The notes under the pieces were generated by a model, which was not told the DNA's origin, searched no databases, and saw nothing but the letters and a program-made list of their open reading frames with translations. From positions 1,674,001 through 1,738,000 of the forward strand of contig NZ_BLAV01000001.1 of assembly GCF_009617875.1 (NCBI RefSeq): 64,000 nt of DNA, read 5' to 3'. Made by a program: the position numbers and the translations under genes. Shown piece after piece: positions 9,141 through 17,393 of the stretch; position 1 is the first letter of the stretch, and every line of letters starts with the position of its first letter. This stretch comes from Prolixibacter sp. NT017 (GTDB taxonomy: Bacteria > Bacteroidota > Bacteroidia > Bacteroidales > Prolixibacteraceae).

Positions 9141-9192
9141 AAAAAGCCCCCGGATTGGAACAAGGCGTTGCTCCGGGGGCTTTTATTTTTTC
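9141..9192. terminator. Strong GC-rich terminator hairpin
   Basis: AAAGCCCCCGGA and TCCGGGGGCTTT form a perfect stem with a T tract on each strand (TTTTATTTTTT on plus, TTTTTTATTTTT on minus). It follows the nitroreductase gene on the minus strand and isolates the zinc-ribbon gene from it. Confidence 0.85.
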
Positions 9193-9205
9193 GAATGATG
9201 TTATT

Positions 9206-9736
9206 TTAAAGTCGTATTTCCCGAACGGGTTTCCGTGTGCGACTTTCCTGTTCTGCCGTTTCTTGCGTATAACCGATGGCTGCCACAGCGACCGGATGGT
9301 ACCCCTCGGGCAATTCAATGTTTCTTTCGATTTTTTCCGGGAAGAATCCTCCCATCTGGTGTACCTGGACACCGGCTTCCACTCCGGCCAGTAAAAAGAA
9401 TCCCATAGCCATACCGGTATCGTGCCAGGCGTGCCGATTAGGTTTCCCGTTGCGCGCATAGTTGTCATTGGCCAGCGTAACGACGAGGATGGGAGCATTG
9501 CCGGCCCAGTTTTGGTTGCCCTCCATTAGCGCATTATAAATTTTTTGGAAGTTTTCGTCTCCATTGTGGGCAACCAGAAATTTCCATGGCTGCTCGTTAT
9601 ACGAACTGGGAGCCCATCGGGCAACATCCAGCATGTCATTTATCAATTCGTCACTAACAGGTTGATTGGTGAACGTGGTCGGACTAAAACGTTCGGCCAC
9701 CATTTTTTTCATCGTTTTTATATCTTGTGAATACAT
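9206..9736 (-). CDS. Nitroreductase-family FMN oxidoreductase
   Basis: The 176-residue protein shows the nitroreductase N-terminal helix and RFSPTTF, the WAPSSYNEQPWKFLV block that contacts FMN phosphate, and the C-terminal AIGY segment followed by Arg/Lys-rich RKPVREI. Members use NAD(P)H to reduce quinones, nitro compounds or flavins, usually as dimers; the physiological substrate is unknown. The start at 9736 (MYSQDIKTM) is preferred to the in-frame ATGs at 9766 and 9760. It appears to be monocistronic and ends at the strong hairpin at 9141-9192. Confidence 0.88.
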   Translation of the reverse strand: MYSQDIKTMKKMVAERFSPTTFTNQPVSDELINDMLDVARWAPSSYNEQPWKFLVAHNGDENFQKIYNALMEGNQNWAGNAPILVVTLANDNYARNGKPNRHAWHDTGMAMGFFLLAGVEAGVQVHQMGGFFPEKIERNIELPEGYHPVAVAAIGYTQETAEQESRTRKPVREIRL

Positions 9737-9766
9737 AGCTAATGATTTAAAAATCCTCATTAACAA

Positions 9767-10132
9767 AACTAATCATCCTAAAACCGAAATGCTTGCACAA
9801 TTTTGGGAATCTGTTGTACAATTTGTAGTAAATAAAGGTGGCAGAAAGTGTCTTTGTGTCCGGTTTTGCTCTGGTTAATACGAATCAAATAAATGTGGAA
9901 TGTGGATACATTGACTCATTCTGTGGACTGTTTTAGACGGAGAAGTGATAGTTTAACTGAGACGGTTTTTGTTGATGGTGAATGCTATTTTACTAGCTTT
10001 TAGTTGGATAGGATATTTCTCTTTTTAAACATGAAACAATGGCATGGTTATTTCGGAAAATGTCAATATAAAAAGGATGTTTCGATAGAAAGCATGATTT
10101 TTTGGATACGATTATAAATTAAAAAAAGAAGT
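9767..10132. other. Intergenic region, no gene seen
   Basis: About 365 AT-rich bases lie between the divergent nitroreductase and barrel genes. No supportable ORF or repeat was seen; it probably holds both promoters, but no clear -33/-7 pair stands out. Confidence 0.4.
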
Positions 10133-10765
10133 ATGATGAAAAAGTTAATTCTGTTTGCAGTCGTGTGTCTTATGCTATCTGCGACCGTCGCAAGGGCGCA
10201 GGAATCAGAAGTTGGAGTGAAAGGAGGACTTAACTTGTCGAGTATTTCGGTTGATTATGGAAATGATAAGAATCTGAAGGCCGGTTTTTTTGCAGGCGTT
10301 TATAATAAAATTCCGTTAGGAAATACGTTTGCACTGCAGCCCGAGTTATTGTATTCTGTAAAAGGTGTAAAATATAATTACAACAATACCTTTTCGAACA
10401 GTGAAACAAAAGTGAATCTCAATTACATCGATTTACCGGTTAAGATGGTGTTTAATCTCTCCAAAAATTTTGATGTTCAATTTGGTCCATATGTCAGTTA
10501 TCTGCTCAATGGCGATATCAATACCAGTACAGAAGTGTTGAATTATTATAGCCAAAACTCCAATAAAGAAATCGACCGAAAAGATTTTAATGCGCTCGAT
10601 TACGGCCTTTCTGCCGGCGTTGGGTTTGACTTAGAGTCGATGCTCTTGGGTGTTAACTATAATGTTGGATTAAATCAGGTAGCGAAAGACGGCACGACAC
10701 CGCACAACATGATGGGAAACGCAAAGAATAATGTGCTGCAGTTTTATGTCGGCTTTAAGTTTTAA
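10133..10765 (+). CDS. Outer-membrane beta-barrel protein (PF13568 type)
   Basis: The 210-residue product begins with a signal peptide ending ARAQ (MMKKLILFAVVCLMLSATVARA), followed by ESEVGVKGGLNLSSIS, the usual opening of small Bacteroidota beta-barrels. It then has alternating amphipathic strands (FALQPELLYSVKGVKY, YIDLPVKMVFNL) and ends with an aromatic strand (FYVGFKF). That C-terminal Phe is the usual signal for BAM insertion. Its role is unknown; family members are eight-stranded porin-like or OmpX-like proteins. It begins a short rightward group with a DUF1328 and a YtxH-type gene, which suggests an envelope-stress context. Confidence 0.85.
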   Translation: MMKKLILFAVVCLMLSATVARAQESEVGVKGGLNLSSISVDYGNDKNLKAGFFAGVYNKIPLGNTFALQPELLYSVKGVKYNYNNTFSNSETKVNLNYIDLPVKMVFNLSKNFDVQFGPYVSYLLNGDINTSTEVLNYYSQNSNKEIDRKDFNALDYGLSAGVGFDLESMLLGVNYNVGLNQVAKDGTTPHNMMGNAKNNVLQFYVGFKF

Positions 10766-10791
10766 TTGACTTAGAGGACCATGAGGATTCG

Positions 10792-10956
10792 ATGCGACTC
10801 GTTATTGCCTTTTTATTGCTTACATCGATTGCCGGAATTGTTAGTTATGGCGGGCCTACAGCAGAGATAATTAAAATAGCGAAAATTATTTTCTACATCT
10901 TGTTTGTGGTCCTTTTCGTTCTGGTAGTTGTTAAGGGAATTCGGAATAGTCGTTAG
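10792..10956 (+). CDS. DUF1328-like small membrane protein
   Basis: A 54-residue product with two hydrophobic segments (residues 2-20 and 27-48) around SYGGPTAEIIKIAKI resembles the DUF1328/YtjA family (two-helix inner-membrane proteins whose typical core is a GG-x-A-x-IAKI-F pattern). The function of the family is unknown, and members are often induced by stress. An AGAGGACC sequence lies 15 bases before the ATG. The gene is 26 bases after the barrel gene. Confidence 0.75.
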   Translation: MRLVIAFLLLTSIAGIVSYGGPTAEIIKIAKIIFYILFVVLFVLVVVKGIRNSR

Positions 10957-10999
10957 GATATTATCAAAATCAATTTATTAATCTAAAATTTAATATCAA

Positions 11000-11257
11000 A
11001 TGAATAAGAGTATAAGCACTTTCGTTGGGTTTGTGGCTGGCGCCGCAACCGGTGCCATTACAGGAATGCTTGTTGCACCAGACAAGGGATACAAAACACG
11101 AAAAAGATTAGCGAAAAAAGTCAATGAGATTTCCAGCCAGATGGAAGAACAAGTGAAGCAAGAGTTCAAAGACGTGGGAAACACCATTAAAAACAAAACG
11201 CATCGTCAGGATAAGGAGCCCGAGAAGTCCAAGGCGGTAAATACCGTGAAAGAATAA
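11000..11257 (+). CDS. YtxH domain protein
   Basis: The 85-residue protein has a Gly/Ala-rich hydrophobic segment (FVGFVAGAATGAITGMLVAP, about residues 8-27). PDKGYKTRKRLAKK and an amphipathic, lysine-rich helix follow. This is the pattern of YtxH (PF12732) general-stress proteins. It probably anchors in the inner membrane with a cytoplasmic coiled helix. It is the third gene of the rightward envelope cluster, 43 bases after the DUF1328-like gene. Confidence 0.85.
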   Translation: MNKSISTFVGFVAGAATGAITGMLVAPDKGYKTRKRLAKKVNEISSQMEEQVKQEFKDVGNTIKNKTHRQDKEPEKSKAVNTVKE

Positions 11258-11610
11258 ACCTCAAGTTCTATAAATTAAGAAGGTTAATTTGAACCTGTCA
11301 GAGTCTGGATCGGAAATTTTTAGCAGAGCAGTGTTTGGTTGAATCAAGTCACCGGTTTCAATGAGCTCACCAACCTCATTGAAAACCTCATCAGTTGTTC
11401 TCGGGATGAGGAATTATTCTCTTTTGCTTTGCTTCTTTAAACTAATGTTGATCTTCCGGGAAAGCCTGGCAGGTTATTTTTACCACTAAAATCATTCAAA
11501 ACTATTCCGGGATAAGTGTAGATGGCACTTCCCGGAATAGTAGAAGGTATTATCAAAACAGCATAGTTCCGGAAAGTATTATTTCCGAAACGTCTTCAAT
11601 AGGAGAACGT
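11258..11610. other. Intergenic region, no gene seen
   Basis: The 350 bases between convergent genes contain no supportable ORF. TTCCGGGAAA/TTCCGGAAAG-like palindromic bits and an AACTATTCCGGGATAAG / CTTCCCGGAATAGT pair (about 11500-11545) may form a terminator shared by the two genes. Confidence 0.35.
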
Positions 11611-11889
11611 CTAATTCCATTTGTGGAACATGGCTGCTCCGAATATTGACATAAAGAGGAGCCATATAACAATGCCGATAGCTGCCCAGAGCAATGCAGC
11701 TTTTGCCCAGTTTGCCTTACTGGGGTTGGTGTTGCTTCCAAATGCCCACACAAACAGCAAAATAATACCAACCAGCGGAATGGCTGTCAGAAACAAGGTG
11801 AGAAACCAGTCGGAAATTGTGACAGGCGGTTGTGGTACTTGCTGTTGTGTCTGTTGTGGTTGCTGCTGCTGCGCTTCTTGATTTTCCAT
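11611..11889 (-). CDS. Gln-rich small membrane protein
   Basis: The 92-residue protein has a cytoplasm-like N-terminal tail rich in Gln and Pro (residues 3-22). Two membrane segments follow (about 28-48 and 63-85) with a short WAFGSNTNPSKANWAKA loop. This resembles the DUF4190/CD225-like two-helix proteins of Bacteroidota, but I cannot place it exactly. It is monocistronic and convergent with the YtxH gene. Function unknown. Confidence 0.65.
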   Translation of the reverse strand: MENQEAQQQQPQQTQQQVPQPPVTISDWFLTLFLTAIPLVGIILLFVWAFGSNTNPSKANWAKAALLWAAIGIVIWLLFMSIFGAAMFHKWN

Positions 11890-12440
11890 GAGAATTTTTT
11901 GTTTAGGTTGTCCTACTCATAAGGCTTTTCGGTTCCGCCCCGTTTTTTCTGTGGTTGCAGTCTCCACGTAATATTTTCTGATGCACCTAATGGGTGTGGA
12001 AATGAGTTTTATTTTTTACATTAAAACGGAGGAGATATCGCGTAGATGAATTTTCGGAAACAAAGCAATGGAGAAATATAGCGGGAACGGTTATTTGAAT
12101 AGGAGACAGGGATGAAAGAGTCAGATTGGGAAAACGAAGATTTCATTTTTATGTAGCTCATTTAGTTACATTTAAATATCTCGCTAACTAAATTAATTGA
12201 TAACACACAGAATACCAAATTGTCACAGCTTAAATATCTGTTTCCTATCTGTTACAACAGAACATAAAAGTGTTTTTTGCAAATGGGAAAAGGAAGCCTC
12301 TGTTGCCAATCTATGTTTCAGGTATTTATTGGGGTGTTCTAAATAAAGATGGTTAAGTATTGATTTATAGTTGGTTTTATTTTGATTTATGTTCCCTAAC
12401 GATTTTTTTATCGGATAAGAAAAGGTCATTTCAATAAATG
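11890..12440. other. Intergenic region upstream of the sulfur operon
   Basis: About 550 AT-rich bases lie between the divergent Gln-rich membrane protein and the sulfate-assimilation leader. No ORF with a credible product was found on either strand. The right end holds the operon promoter. Confidence 0.4.
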
Positions 12441-12443
12441 ATC

Positions 12444-12451
12444 TAATTTTG
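12444..12451 (+). promoter_or_regulatory. Candidate -7 box of the sulfate-assimilation operon
   Basis: TAATTTTG matches TAnnTTTG exactly and lies 23 bases before the leader-peptide ATG. The -33 element is weak or absent, so the promoter may need an activator. Confidence 0.5.
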
Positions 12452-12473
12452 GGAGCATAAACAAACGAGAATA

Positions 12474-12569
12474 ATGAGAAATTTCACTTCAAATATGAAT
12501 ATGTGTATGTGCAGCATGATGATGTGTATGTGCAGAGTTATTCGTATGCGGAAGTGGACCTCAGGATAA
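12474..12569 (+). CDS. Cys/Met-rich leader peptide (31 aa), attenuator of the cys operon
   Basis: An ATG-initiated frame of 31 codons ends in TAA and contains 9 Met and 4 Cys. They are concentrated in residues 8-20, MNMCMCSMMMCMC. Such composition is far from random and is that of a ribosome-stalling leader that reads charged tRNA-Cys and tRNA-Met. It is followed after 32 bases by an intrinsic terminator, then by cysD. The run CCTCA at the end of the leader can pair with TGAGG at 12590-12594, before the terminator, as expected of competing structures. Inferred role: low Cys or Met stalls the ribosome and lets transcription continue into sulfate assimilation genes. Confidence 0.75.
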   Translation: MRNFTSNMNMCMCSMMMCMCRVIRMRKWTSG

Positions 12570-12601
12570 AAGATAAACCTTTACAAGGTTGAGGAAAAGA
12601 T

Positions 12602-12634
12602 AAAGCCCTTCTGCATCGCAGAGGGGCTTTTTTT
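12602..12634 (+). terminator. Attenuator terminator before cysD
   Basis: AAAGCCCTTCTGC pairs with GCAGAGGGGCTTT (13 bp including one G-T pair) around an ATC loop and runs into seven T. It lies between the leader peptide and cysD, so it can only act on transcription entering the sulfur operon. Confidence 0.85.
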
Positions 12635-12700
12635 ATGTCCCGACCATCCGATTCTCAGCGGAAACCAAAAACCAAATTGTAAATCATAATCAATCAAAAG

Positions 12701-13597
12701 ATGAGTTTAAACCATTTACAACAACTGGAGGCCGAAGGAATCTACGTGATTCGTGAAGTGGCCTGGCGTTTTAAAAAGCCGGTGTTGCTCTTCTCGGGAG
12801 GAAAAGACTCCATCGTGATGTTTCACCTGGCCCGAAAGGCTTTCTGGCCTGAGCCGATTCCGTTTCCGCTGCTGCACATCGACACGGGACATAATTTCCC
12901 GGAAACGCTGGCATACCGCGATAAGCTAGTGAAGGACAGCGGCAGCCAATTGATTGTGCGCAGTGTGGAAGAGTCGATTGCGCAGGGAAAAGCGGTTGAA
13001 GAGACCGGCATTCATGCCAGCCGAAACAAGTTGCAAACCGTCACCTTACTGGATGCCCTGGAAGAATTACAGGTGGATGCTGCCCTGGGGGGTGGTCGAC
13101 GGGATGAAGAGAAAGCTCGCGCGAAGGAGCGTTTCTTTTCGCACCGCGACGATTTCGGGCAGTGGGATCCCAAGAATCAGCGGCCCGAATTGTGGAGCCT
13201 TTACAATTCGCATCATGCGGTAGGAGAACATTTCCGGGTATTTCCCATCAGCAACTGGACAGAGATGGATGTGTGGCAGTATATTTTGCGGGAAGAGATT
13301 CCCATTCCATCGCTTTACTTCTCACACGAGCGTCCGGTCATCGAACGTGATGGAATTTTGCTGGCTGATTCTCCTTATCTCGTGAAGACGGAAGATGAAA
13401 GACCGGTTTTAAAAGAGGTTCGTTGCCGCACGATTGGCGATATGACCTGCACCGGAGTAACCTTGTCGCCGGCAGCTTCGCTTGACGAAATCATTGCTGA
13501 AGTGGCAGCCACCCGCGTGACCGAGAGAGGCGGTCGGACCGATGACAAGCGCTCCGAATCAGCTATGGAGGATCGCAAAATTGCCGGTTATTTCTAA
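12701..13597 (+). CDS. cysD: Sulfate adenylyltransferase subunit 2
   Basis: The 298-residue protein has the PP-loop SGGKDSIVM at residues 32-40, used to bind ATP. GGGRRDEEKARAKER and the C-terminal RGGRTDDK..SAMEDRKIAGYF are diagnostic of CysD. With CysN it makes adenosine 5'-phosphosulfate from sulfate and ATP in the cytoplasm. It is the first structural gene after the attenuator, with cysN starting 16 bases after its stop. Length is normal for the family (about 300 aa). Confidence 0.97.
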   Translation: MSLNHLQQLEAEGIYVIREVAWRFKKPVLLFSGGKDSIVMFHLARKAFWPEPIPFPLLHIDTGHNFPETLAYRDKLVKDSGSQLIVRSVEESIAQGKAVEETGIHASRNKLQTVTLLDALEELQVDAALGGGRRDEEKARAKERFFSHRDDFGQWDPKNQRPELWSLYNSHHAVGEHFRVFPISNWTEMDVWQYILREEIPIPSLYFSHERPVIERDGILLADSPYLVKTEDERPVLKEVRCRTIGDMTCTGVTLSPAASLDEIIAEVAATRVTERGGRTDDKRSESAMEDRKIAGYF

Positions 13598-13612
13598 TTC
13601 AACTCAACTCAC

Positions 13613-14881
13613 ATGACAACATCAGCTATTACACATAACAGTTATCTCGATATGGATCTGCTGCGCTTTACCACCGCGGGCAGCGTAGACGATGGCAAAA
13701 GTACTCTGATTGGACGCTTGCTGTACGATTCCAAATCCATCTTCGATGATCAGGTGGCCGACCTTGAAAAGGTAAGTAGCCGTACCGGGGAAGGATTGAA
13801 CCTGGCTCTGCTGACTGATGGACTTCGCGCCGAACGGGAGCAGGGCATCACCATCGATGTGGCTTACCGCTATTTTGCCACACCCAAACGCAAATTCATT
13901 ATTGCCGATACACCCGGACACTTGCAGTATACCCGGAACATGGTGACCGGAGCTTCCACAGCGGACCTGGCTATCATTCTTATCGATGCTAAGCAGGGCG
14001 TGGTGGAGCAGACCCGCCGCCATACCTTTATTGCCAATCTGCTGGGGATTGAACACATCGTGGTCTGCATTAACAAGATTGATTTGGTTGATTATGATGA
14101 GGCTGTCTTCAATCGCATCGTTGCTGACTTCGATGTTGTGAAGAAAGAGCTGAATGCACAGGTGACTTTCATTCCTGTTAGTGCTCTAAAAGGCGATAAC
14201 GTGGTTTCGCAATCCGAAAATCTGGCATGGTTTAAAGGCCCTTCTTTGCTTCAGTTGCTGGAAAGTATTCCGGTTCGGGTACCCGACGCCGGTGAATTGT
14301 TCACTTTCCCGGTTCAGGGACGTGTAGGGCAAAATGGCGACAGTCGCTACACCGGACGTGTCAGCAGTGGAGTATTACGTCCGGGAACCAGGGTGCGTGT
14401 GCATCCATCCGGTGAAGAAACCACGGTGGAAGCTATTGAGCTATATCAGGAAGTGAAGCAGGAGGCATTGACTGGCGAATCGGTTTCGCTGAGGTTAGTC
14501 GGGGCACAGTTGTTCAATCGCGGTCACCTTCTGGCGGATGCCGAAGCAAAAATTCGATACACTCGGCACGTGTCAGTTGACGCCTGCTGGTTTAGTGAAA
14601 CGCCGTTGCAAAAGAACCGCTCTTACATTCTCGCTCATGTAACCGGCGAGACGAGTGCAGTGGTGGCTCAGGTGGAAGATAAAATTGACTTCGGTAATCT
14701 GGAACGACTCAAAGGTGAGCAGACCATCGGGGTAAATGATATTGCCACGCTTTCACTGCAACTGGAGGAAGAAATTCCTGCTATTGCCTACCGGGAAAAC
14801 CGGACATTGGGCAGCATCATTCTGATTGATCCGGATACGCACCAAACAGTGGCTGCCGGAATGATTATCAACCGGAAATAA
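13613..14881 (+). CDS. cysN: Sulfate adenylyltransferase subunit 1 (GTPase)
   Basis: The 422-residue protein is an EF-Tu-like GTPase: GSVDDGKST (G1), DTPGHLQYTRNM (G3) and NKIDLVD (G4), followed by two beta-barrel domains. GTP hydrolysis drives APS synthesis by CysD. It ends after the barrels, so it is the CysN form without a fused CysC kinase. No separate cysC is seen nearby. That suggests the pathway goes through APS rather than PAPS, but the reductase gene is not in the window. Confidence 0.97.
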   Translation: MTTSAITHNSYLDMDLLRFTTAGSVDDGKSTLIGRLLYDSKSIFDDQVADLEKVSSRTGEGLNLALLTDGLRAEREQGITIDVAYRYFATPKRKFIIADTPGHLQYTRNMVTGASTADLAIILIDAKQGVVEQTRRHTFIANLLGIEHIVVCINKIDLVDYDEAVFNRIVADFDVVKKELNAQVTFIPVSALKGDNVVSQSENLAWFKGPSLLQLLESIPVRVPDAGELFTFPVQGRVGQNGDSRYTGRVSSGVLRPGTRVRVHPSGEETTVEAIELYQEVKQEALTGESVSLRLVGAQLFNRGHLLADAEAKIRYTRHVSVDACWFSETPLQKNRSYILAHVTGETSAVVAQVEDKIDFGNLERLKGEQTIGVNDIATLSLQLEEEIPAIAYRENRTLGSIILIDPDTHQTVAAGMIINRK

Positions 14882-14890
14882 CCGACGACG

Positions 14891-15118
14891 ATGAGAGAGA
14901 AAGCCTACCGTAGTCTGTTGAAGAGTGTCTCATGGCGGGCCCTGGGAACAATCGATACTATTTTGATTTCCTGGTTGATTACCCATAAAATCATGTTTGC
15001 GCTTTCTATTGGCGGTGTGGAGGTCTTTACTAAGATGTTCCTCTATTTTCTGCATGAGCGAGCGTGGAATCGTGTTGGGATTGGGAAGCACGATGAAAAA
15101 CCGGAGTACGAAATTTAA
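14891..15118 (+). CDS. DUF2061 membrane protein
   Basis: The 75-residue protein shows KSVSWRALGTIDT, a membrane segment, then GGVEVFTKMFLYFLHERAWN, the hallmarks of DUF2061 (PF09834). These two-helix proteins recur inside Bacteroidota sulfate-assimilation operons, which suggests a link to sulfur uptake or reduction, but the role is unknown. It begins 10 bases after cysN and ends 13 bases before the siroheme-synthase gene, clearly within the operon. Confidence 0.9.
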   Translation: MREKAYRSLLKSVSWRALGTIDTILISWLITHKIMFALSIGGVEVFTKMFLYFLHERAWNRVGIGKHDEKPEYEI

Positions 15119-15130
15119 AAACGAACAGCG

Positions 15131-15598
15131 ATGAGTCGAAATGAGAAAACCTATCTGCCCATTACCCTCGATATTACCGGGCGAAAAATCCTGGTGATTG
15201 GCGGTGGCCCCGATGCTGCGAAGAAACTGAAGATATTGCTTCGGTTTACCCGCGATGTGGAAGTGTTGGCCGAAACCGTTTGTGACGAAATCCGGGAAAC
15301 CGGAGTCGTTTGCCACGAAAAGCCTTACACTCCCGCTATACTCGACGATTATGTTCTGGTGTATGTCTGCCTGAATGACCCGGATATGGAACAGAAAATT
15401 CGTCGGGATGGCGATGAGCGACGCGTACTGGTCAATGTGCACGACAAACCTGATTTGTGCCGCTTCGTTTCGCCAGCTATTTACCGGAAGGATAACATTA
15501 GCGTGTCGGTGGGCTCGGATTCAAAAAATGTATACGAGGCCATCGCTATTCGTGATTTAATCAGAGAATTCCTTGAGAAAAATTACTTCAGAAATTAA
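15131..15598 (+). CDS. Precorrin-2 dehydrogenase / sirohydrochlorin ferrochelatase domain (CysG N-terminal type)
   Basis: The 155-residue protein contains the NAD-binding motif VIGGGPDAAKKLKILL near residue 22 and the block VLVNVHDKPDLCRFVSPAI, both typical of the CysG/Met8 N-terminal domain. It would oxidise precorrin-2 to sirohydrochlorin and possibly insert iron, giving siroheme for CysI. It lacks the C-terminal methyltransferase part of CysG, which is supplied by the separate cobA gene at the end of the cluster. It is short compared with Met8 (about 200 aa), so ferrochelatase activity is uncertain. Confidence 0.88.
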   Translation: MSRNEKTYLPITLDITGRKILVIGGGPDAAKKLKILLRFTRDVEVLAETVCDEIRETGVVCHEKPYTPAILDDYVLVYVCLNDPDMEQKIRRDGDERRVLVNVHDKPDLCRFVSPAIYRKDNISVSVGSDSKNVYEAIAIRDLIREFLEKNYFRN

Positions 15599-15601
15599 CG
15601 T

Positions 15602-17377
15602 ATGAGCAACCTATTAGGACTTTTGAATGACAAACAGCAGCAACTGGTTGGCGATTTGACCAGTGGTTTGCAACGCGATCAGCTGTTATGGCTGAGCGGT
15701 TACCTGGCTGGCCTGGGGGAAGCTTCCGGCGAAAAGCCCGCCGCAGCTGTAACCGGAACGCAGCAGGTTCCGCTGACGATATTATTTGGAACGCATACCG
15801 GTCACAGCGAAGTATTGGCCAATCAGTTGGCCGAAAGGGCTCGCGAGCTCGGCATTGATGCGGAGGCGACCGTGATGGAAGATTATGACGTGCAGGAGTT
15901 ACCCGATGCCGTAAACCTGCTCGTGATTGTGAGTACGGATGGCGAAGGAGAACCTCCGCTGAATGCGCTCGACTTCCTGGAATACCTGCAGGGTGAACGC
16001 TGCCGCGAATTGACCGGGCTGAATTATGCCGTGCTCGGATTGGGTGACCGCAGTTACAAGCAGTATTGCCAAACGGGCATCGATTTCGATGTGGCGTTGG
16101 AAGGCAAAGGCGCCAACCGATTGTTAGAGTTGGTGAAATGTGATGTGGATTATCACGAAGATGCCCGCAAATGGAGTGATGGCGTGCTCGAAATCCTGCA
16201 ACAACAAAAGGGTATAGTATCCGATGCGTCCGTAACCGTTTCGGATCATGTGACTCCTTCAGTTGTTTATGATCGACAGCACCCTTTTCAGGCGAAAGTG
16301 CTTGAAAAGGTTAAGCTGAGCGGAAGAGGTTCCGGCAAAGAGGTGTATCACCTGGAATTGTTGCTTCGTGATTCGGGACTGACTTACGAGCCCGGCGATA
16401 CGGTGGGGATTTTCTGCGACAATCCGCCCGAACTGGTGGAGAAGGTGTTGGAGATTACCGACTTCGACCGCAATGAGCAGGTGACGATTAAGAACGGGAC
16501 GCATTCGCTGGAAACCGCTTTACGCCATCACCTGGAATTATCGGTGTTGAACCGCTCAGTATTGGAAAGCTACCGCGAATTGACCGGCAATGAGATTCTG
16601 GGTGATTTGCTGAATGACGAGCAGGCGCTGGATACCTATCTCTATGGACATGATGTGGTCGATTTGCTGACTGATTTTTCTGCGGAATTGGAAATTGCAG
16701 GACTGGTGTCCGTACTGACATCGCTACAACCCCGGATGTATTCCATCTCATCGAGTCAGGCAGCTCATCCGGAGGAACTGCACCTCACCGTTGCGGCCGT
16801 GCGCTACGACAATCATGACCGTCGCCGCCACGGTGCTTGTTCGACCTTCCTGTCCGACCGGGTAGAAGCGGGTTCAGAGATTCCGATTTTCATCGAGAAG
16901 AATCGGAACTTCAAATTACCCGAACAAAATGAAGCGCCACTTATCATGGTGGGAGCCGGAACTGGAATTGCTCCGTACCGGAGCTTTGTGCAACACCGTC
17001 AAAAACTAAAGGCGAAAGGTGATTCGTGGTTGTTCTTTGGCGATCGGCAATTCTTCACCGACTTTCTGTACCAGGCCGAGTGGCAGAAATTCCTGAAAAA
17101 GGGATCGCTGGGACAGCTTACGGTAGCCTTCTCGCGTGACCAGGAAGAGAAGTTGTATGTGCAGCACCGGATGCGTGAACACGGCCGTCAGTTATACGAA
17201 TGGTTGCAACGGGGCGCTTATTTCTACGTGTGTGGCGATAAAATCCACATGGCCAAAGATGTTCATCAGACGCTTCAGGAGATTGTGGCTACCGAAGGGG
17301 GTATGACGCCCGAAAAAGCGGAAGAGTACCTGAAAGATTTGAAGAAGCAGCGCCGTTACCAGCAGGATGTATATTAA
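15602..17377 (+). CDS. cysJ: Assimilatory sulfite reductase flavoprotein subunit
   Basis: The 591-residue protein has an N-terminal flavodoxin domain ([21 protein letters not shown] near residue 60, [12 protein letters not shown]) for FMN. A FAD-binding reductase domain ([19 protein letters not shown]) and an NADPH domain follow ([19 protein letters not shown]). The C-terminus is the aromatic-ended RRYQQDVY usual for this diflavin family. It passes electrons from NADPH to the CysI hemoprotein. It starts 4 bases after the preceding stop, and its 3' end is followed closely by cysI. Confidence 0.96.
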   Translation: MSNLLGLLNDKQQQLVGDLTSGLQRDQLLWLSGYLAGLGEASGEKPAAAVTGTQQVPLTILFGTHTGHSEVLANQLAERARELGIDAEATVMEDYDVQELPDAVNLLVIVSTDGEGEPPLNALDFLEYLQGERCRELTGLNYAVLGLGDRSYKQYCQTGIDFDVALEGKGANRLLELVKCDVDYHEDARKWSDGVLEILQQQKGIVSDASVTVSDHVTPSVVYDRQHPFQAKVLEKVKLSGRGSGKEVYHLELLLRDSGLTYEPGDTVGIFCDNPPELVEKVLEITDFDRNEQVTIKNGTHSLETALRHHLELSVLNRSVLESYRELTGNEILGDLLNDEQALDTYLYGHDVVDLLTDFSAELEIAGLVSVLTSLQPRMYSISSSQAAHPEELHLTVAAVRYDNHDRRRHGACSTFLSDRVEAGSEIPIFIEKNRNFKLPEQNEAPLIMVGAGTGIAPYRSFVQHRQKLKAKGDSWLFFGDRQFFTDFLYQAEWQKFLKKGSLGQLTVAFSRDQEEKLYVQHRMREHGRQLYEWLQRGAYFYVCGDKIHMAKDVHQTLQEIVATEGGMTPEKAEEYLKDLKKQRRYQQDVY

Positions 17378-17393
17378 CCTCAAAACAAAAACA

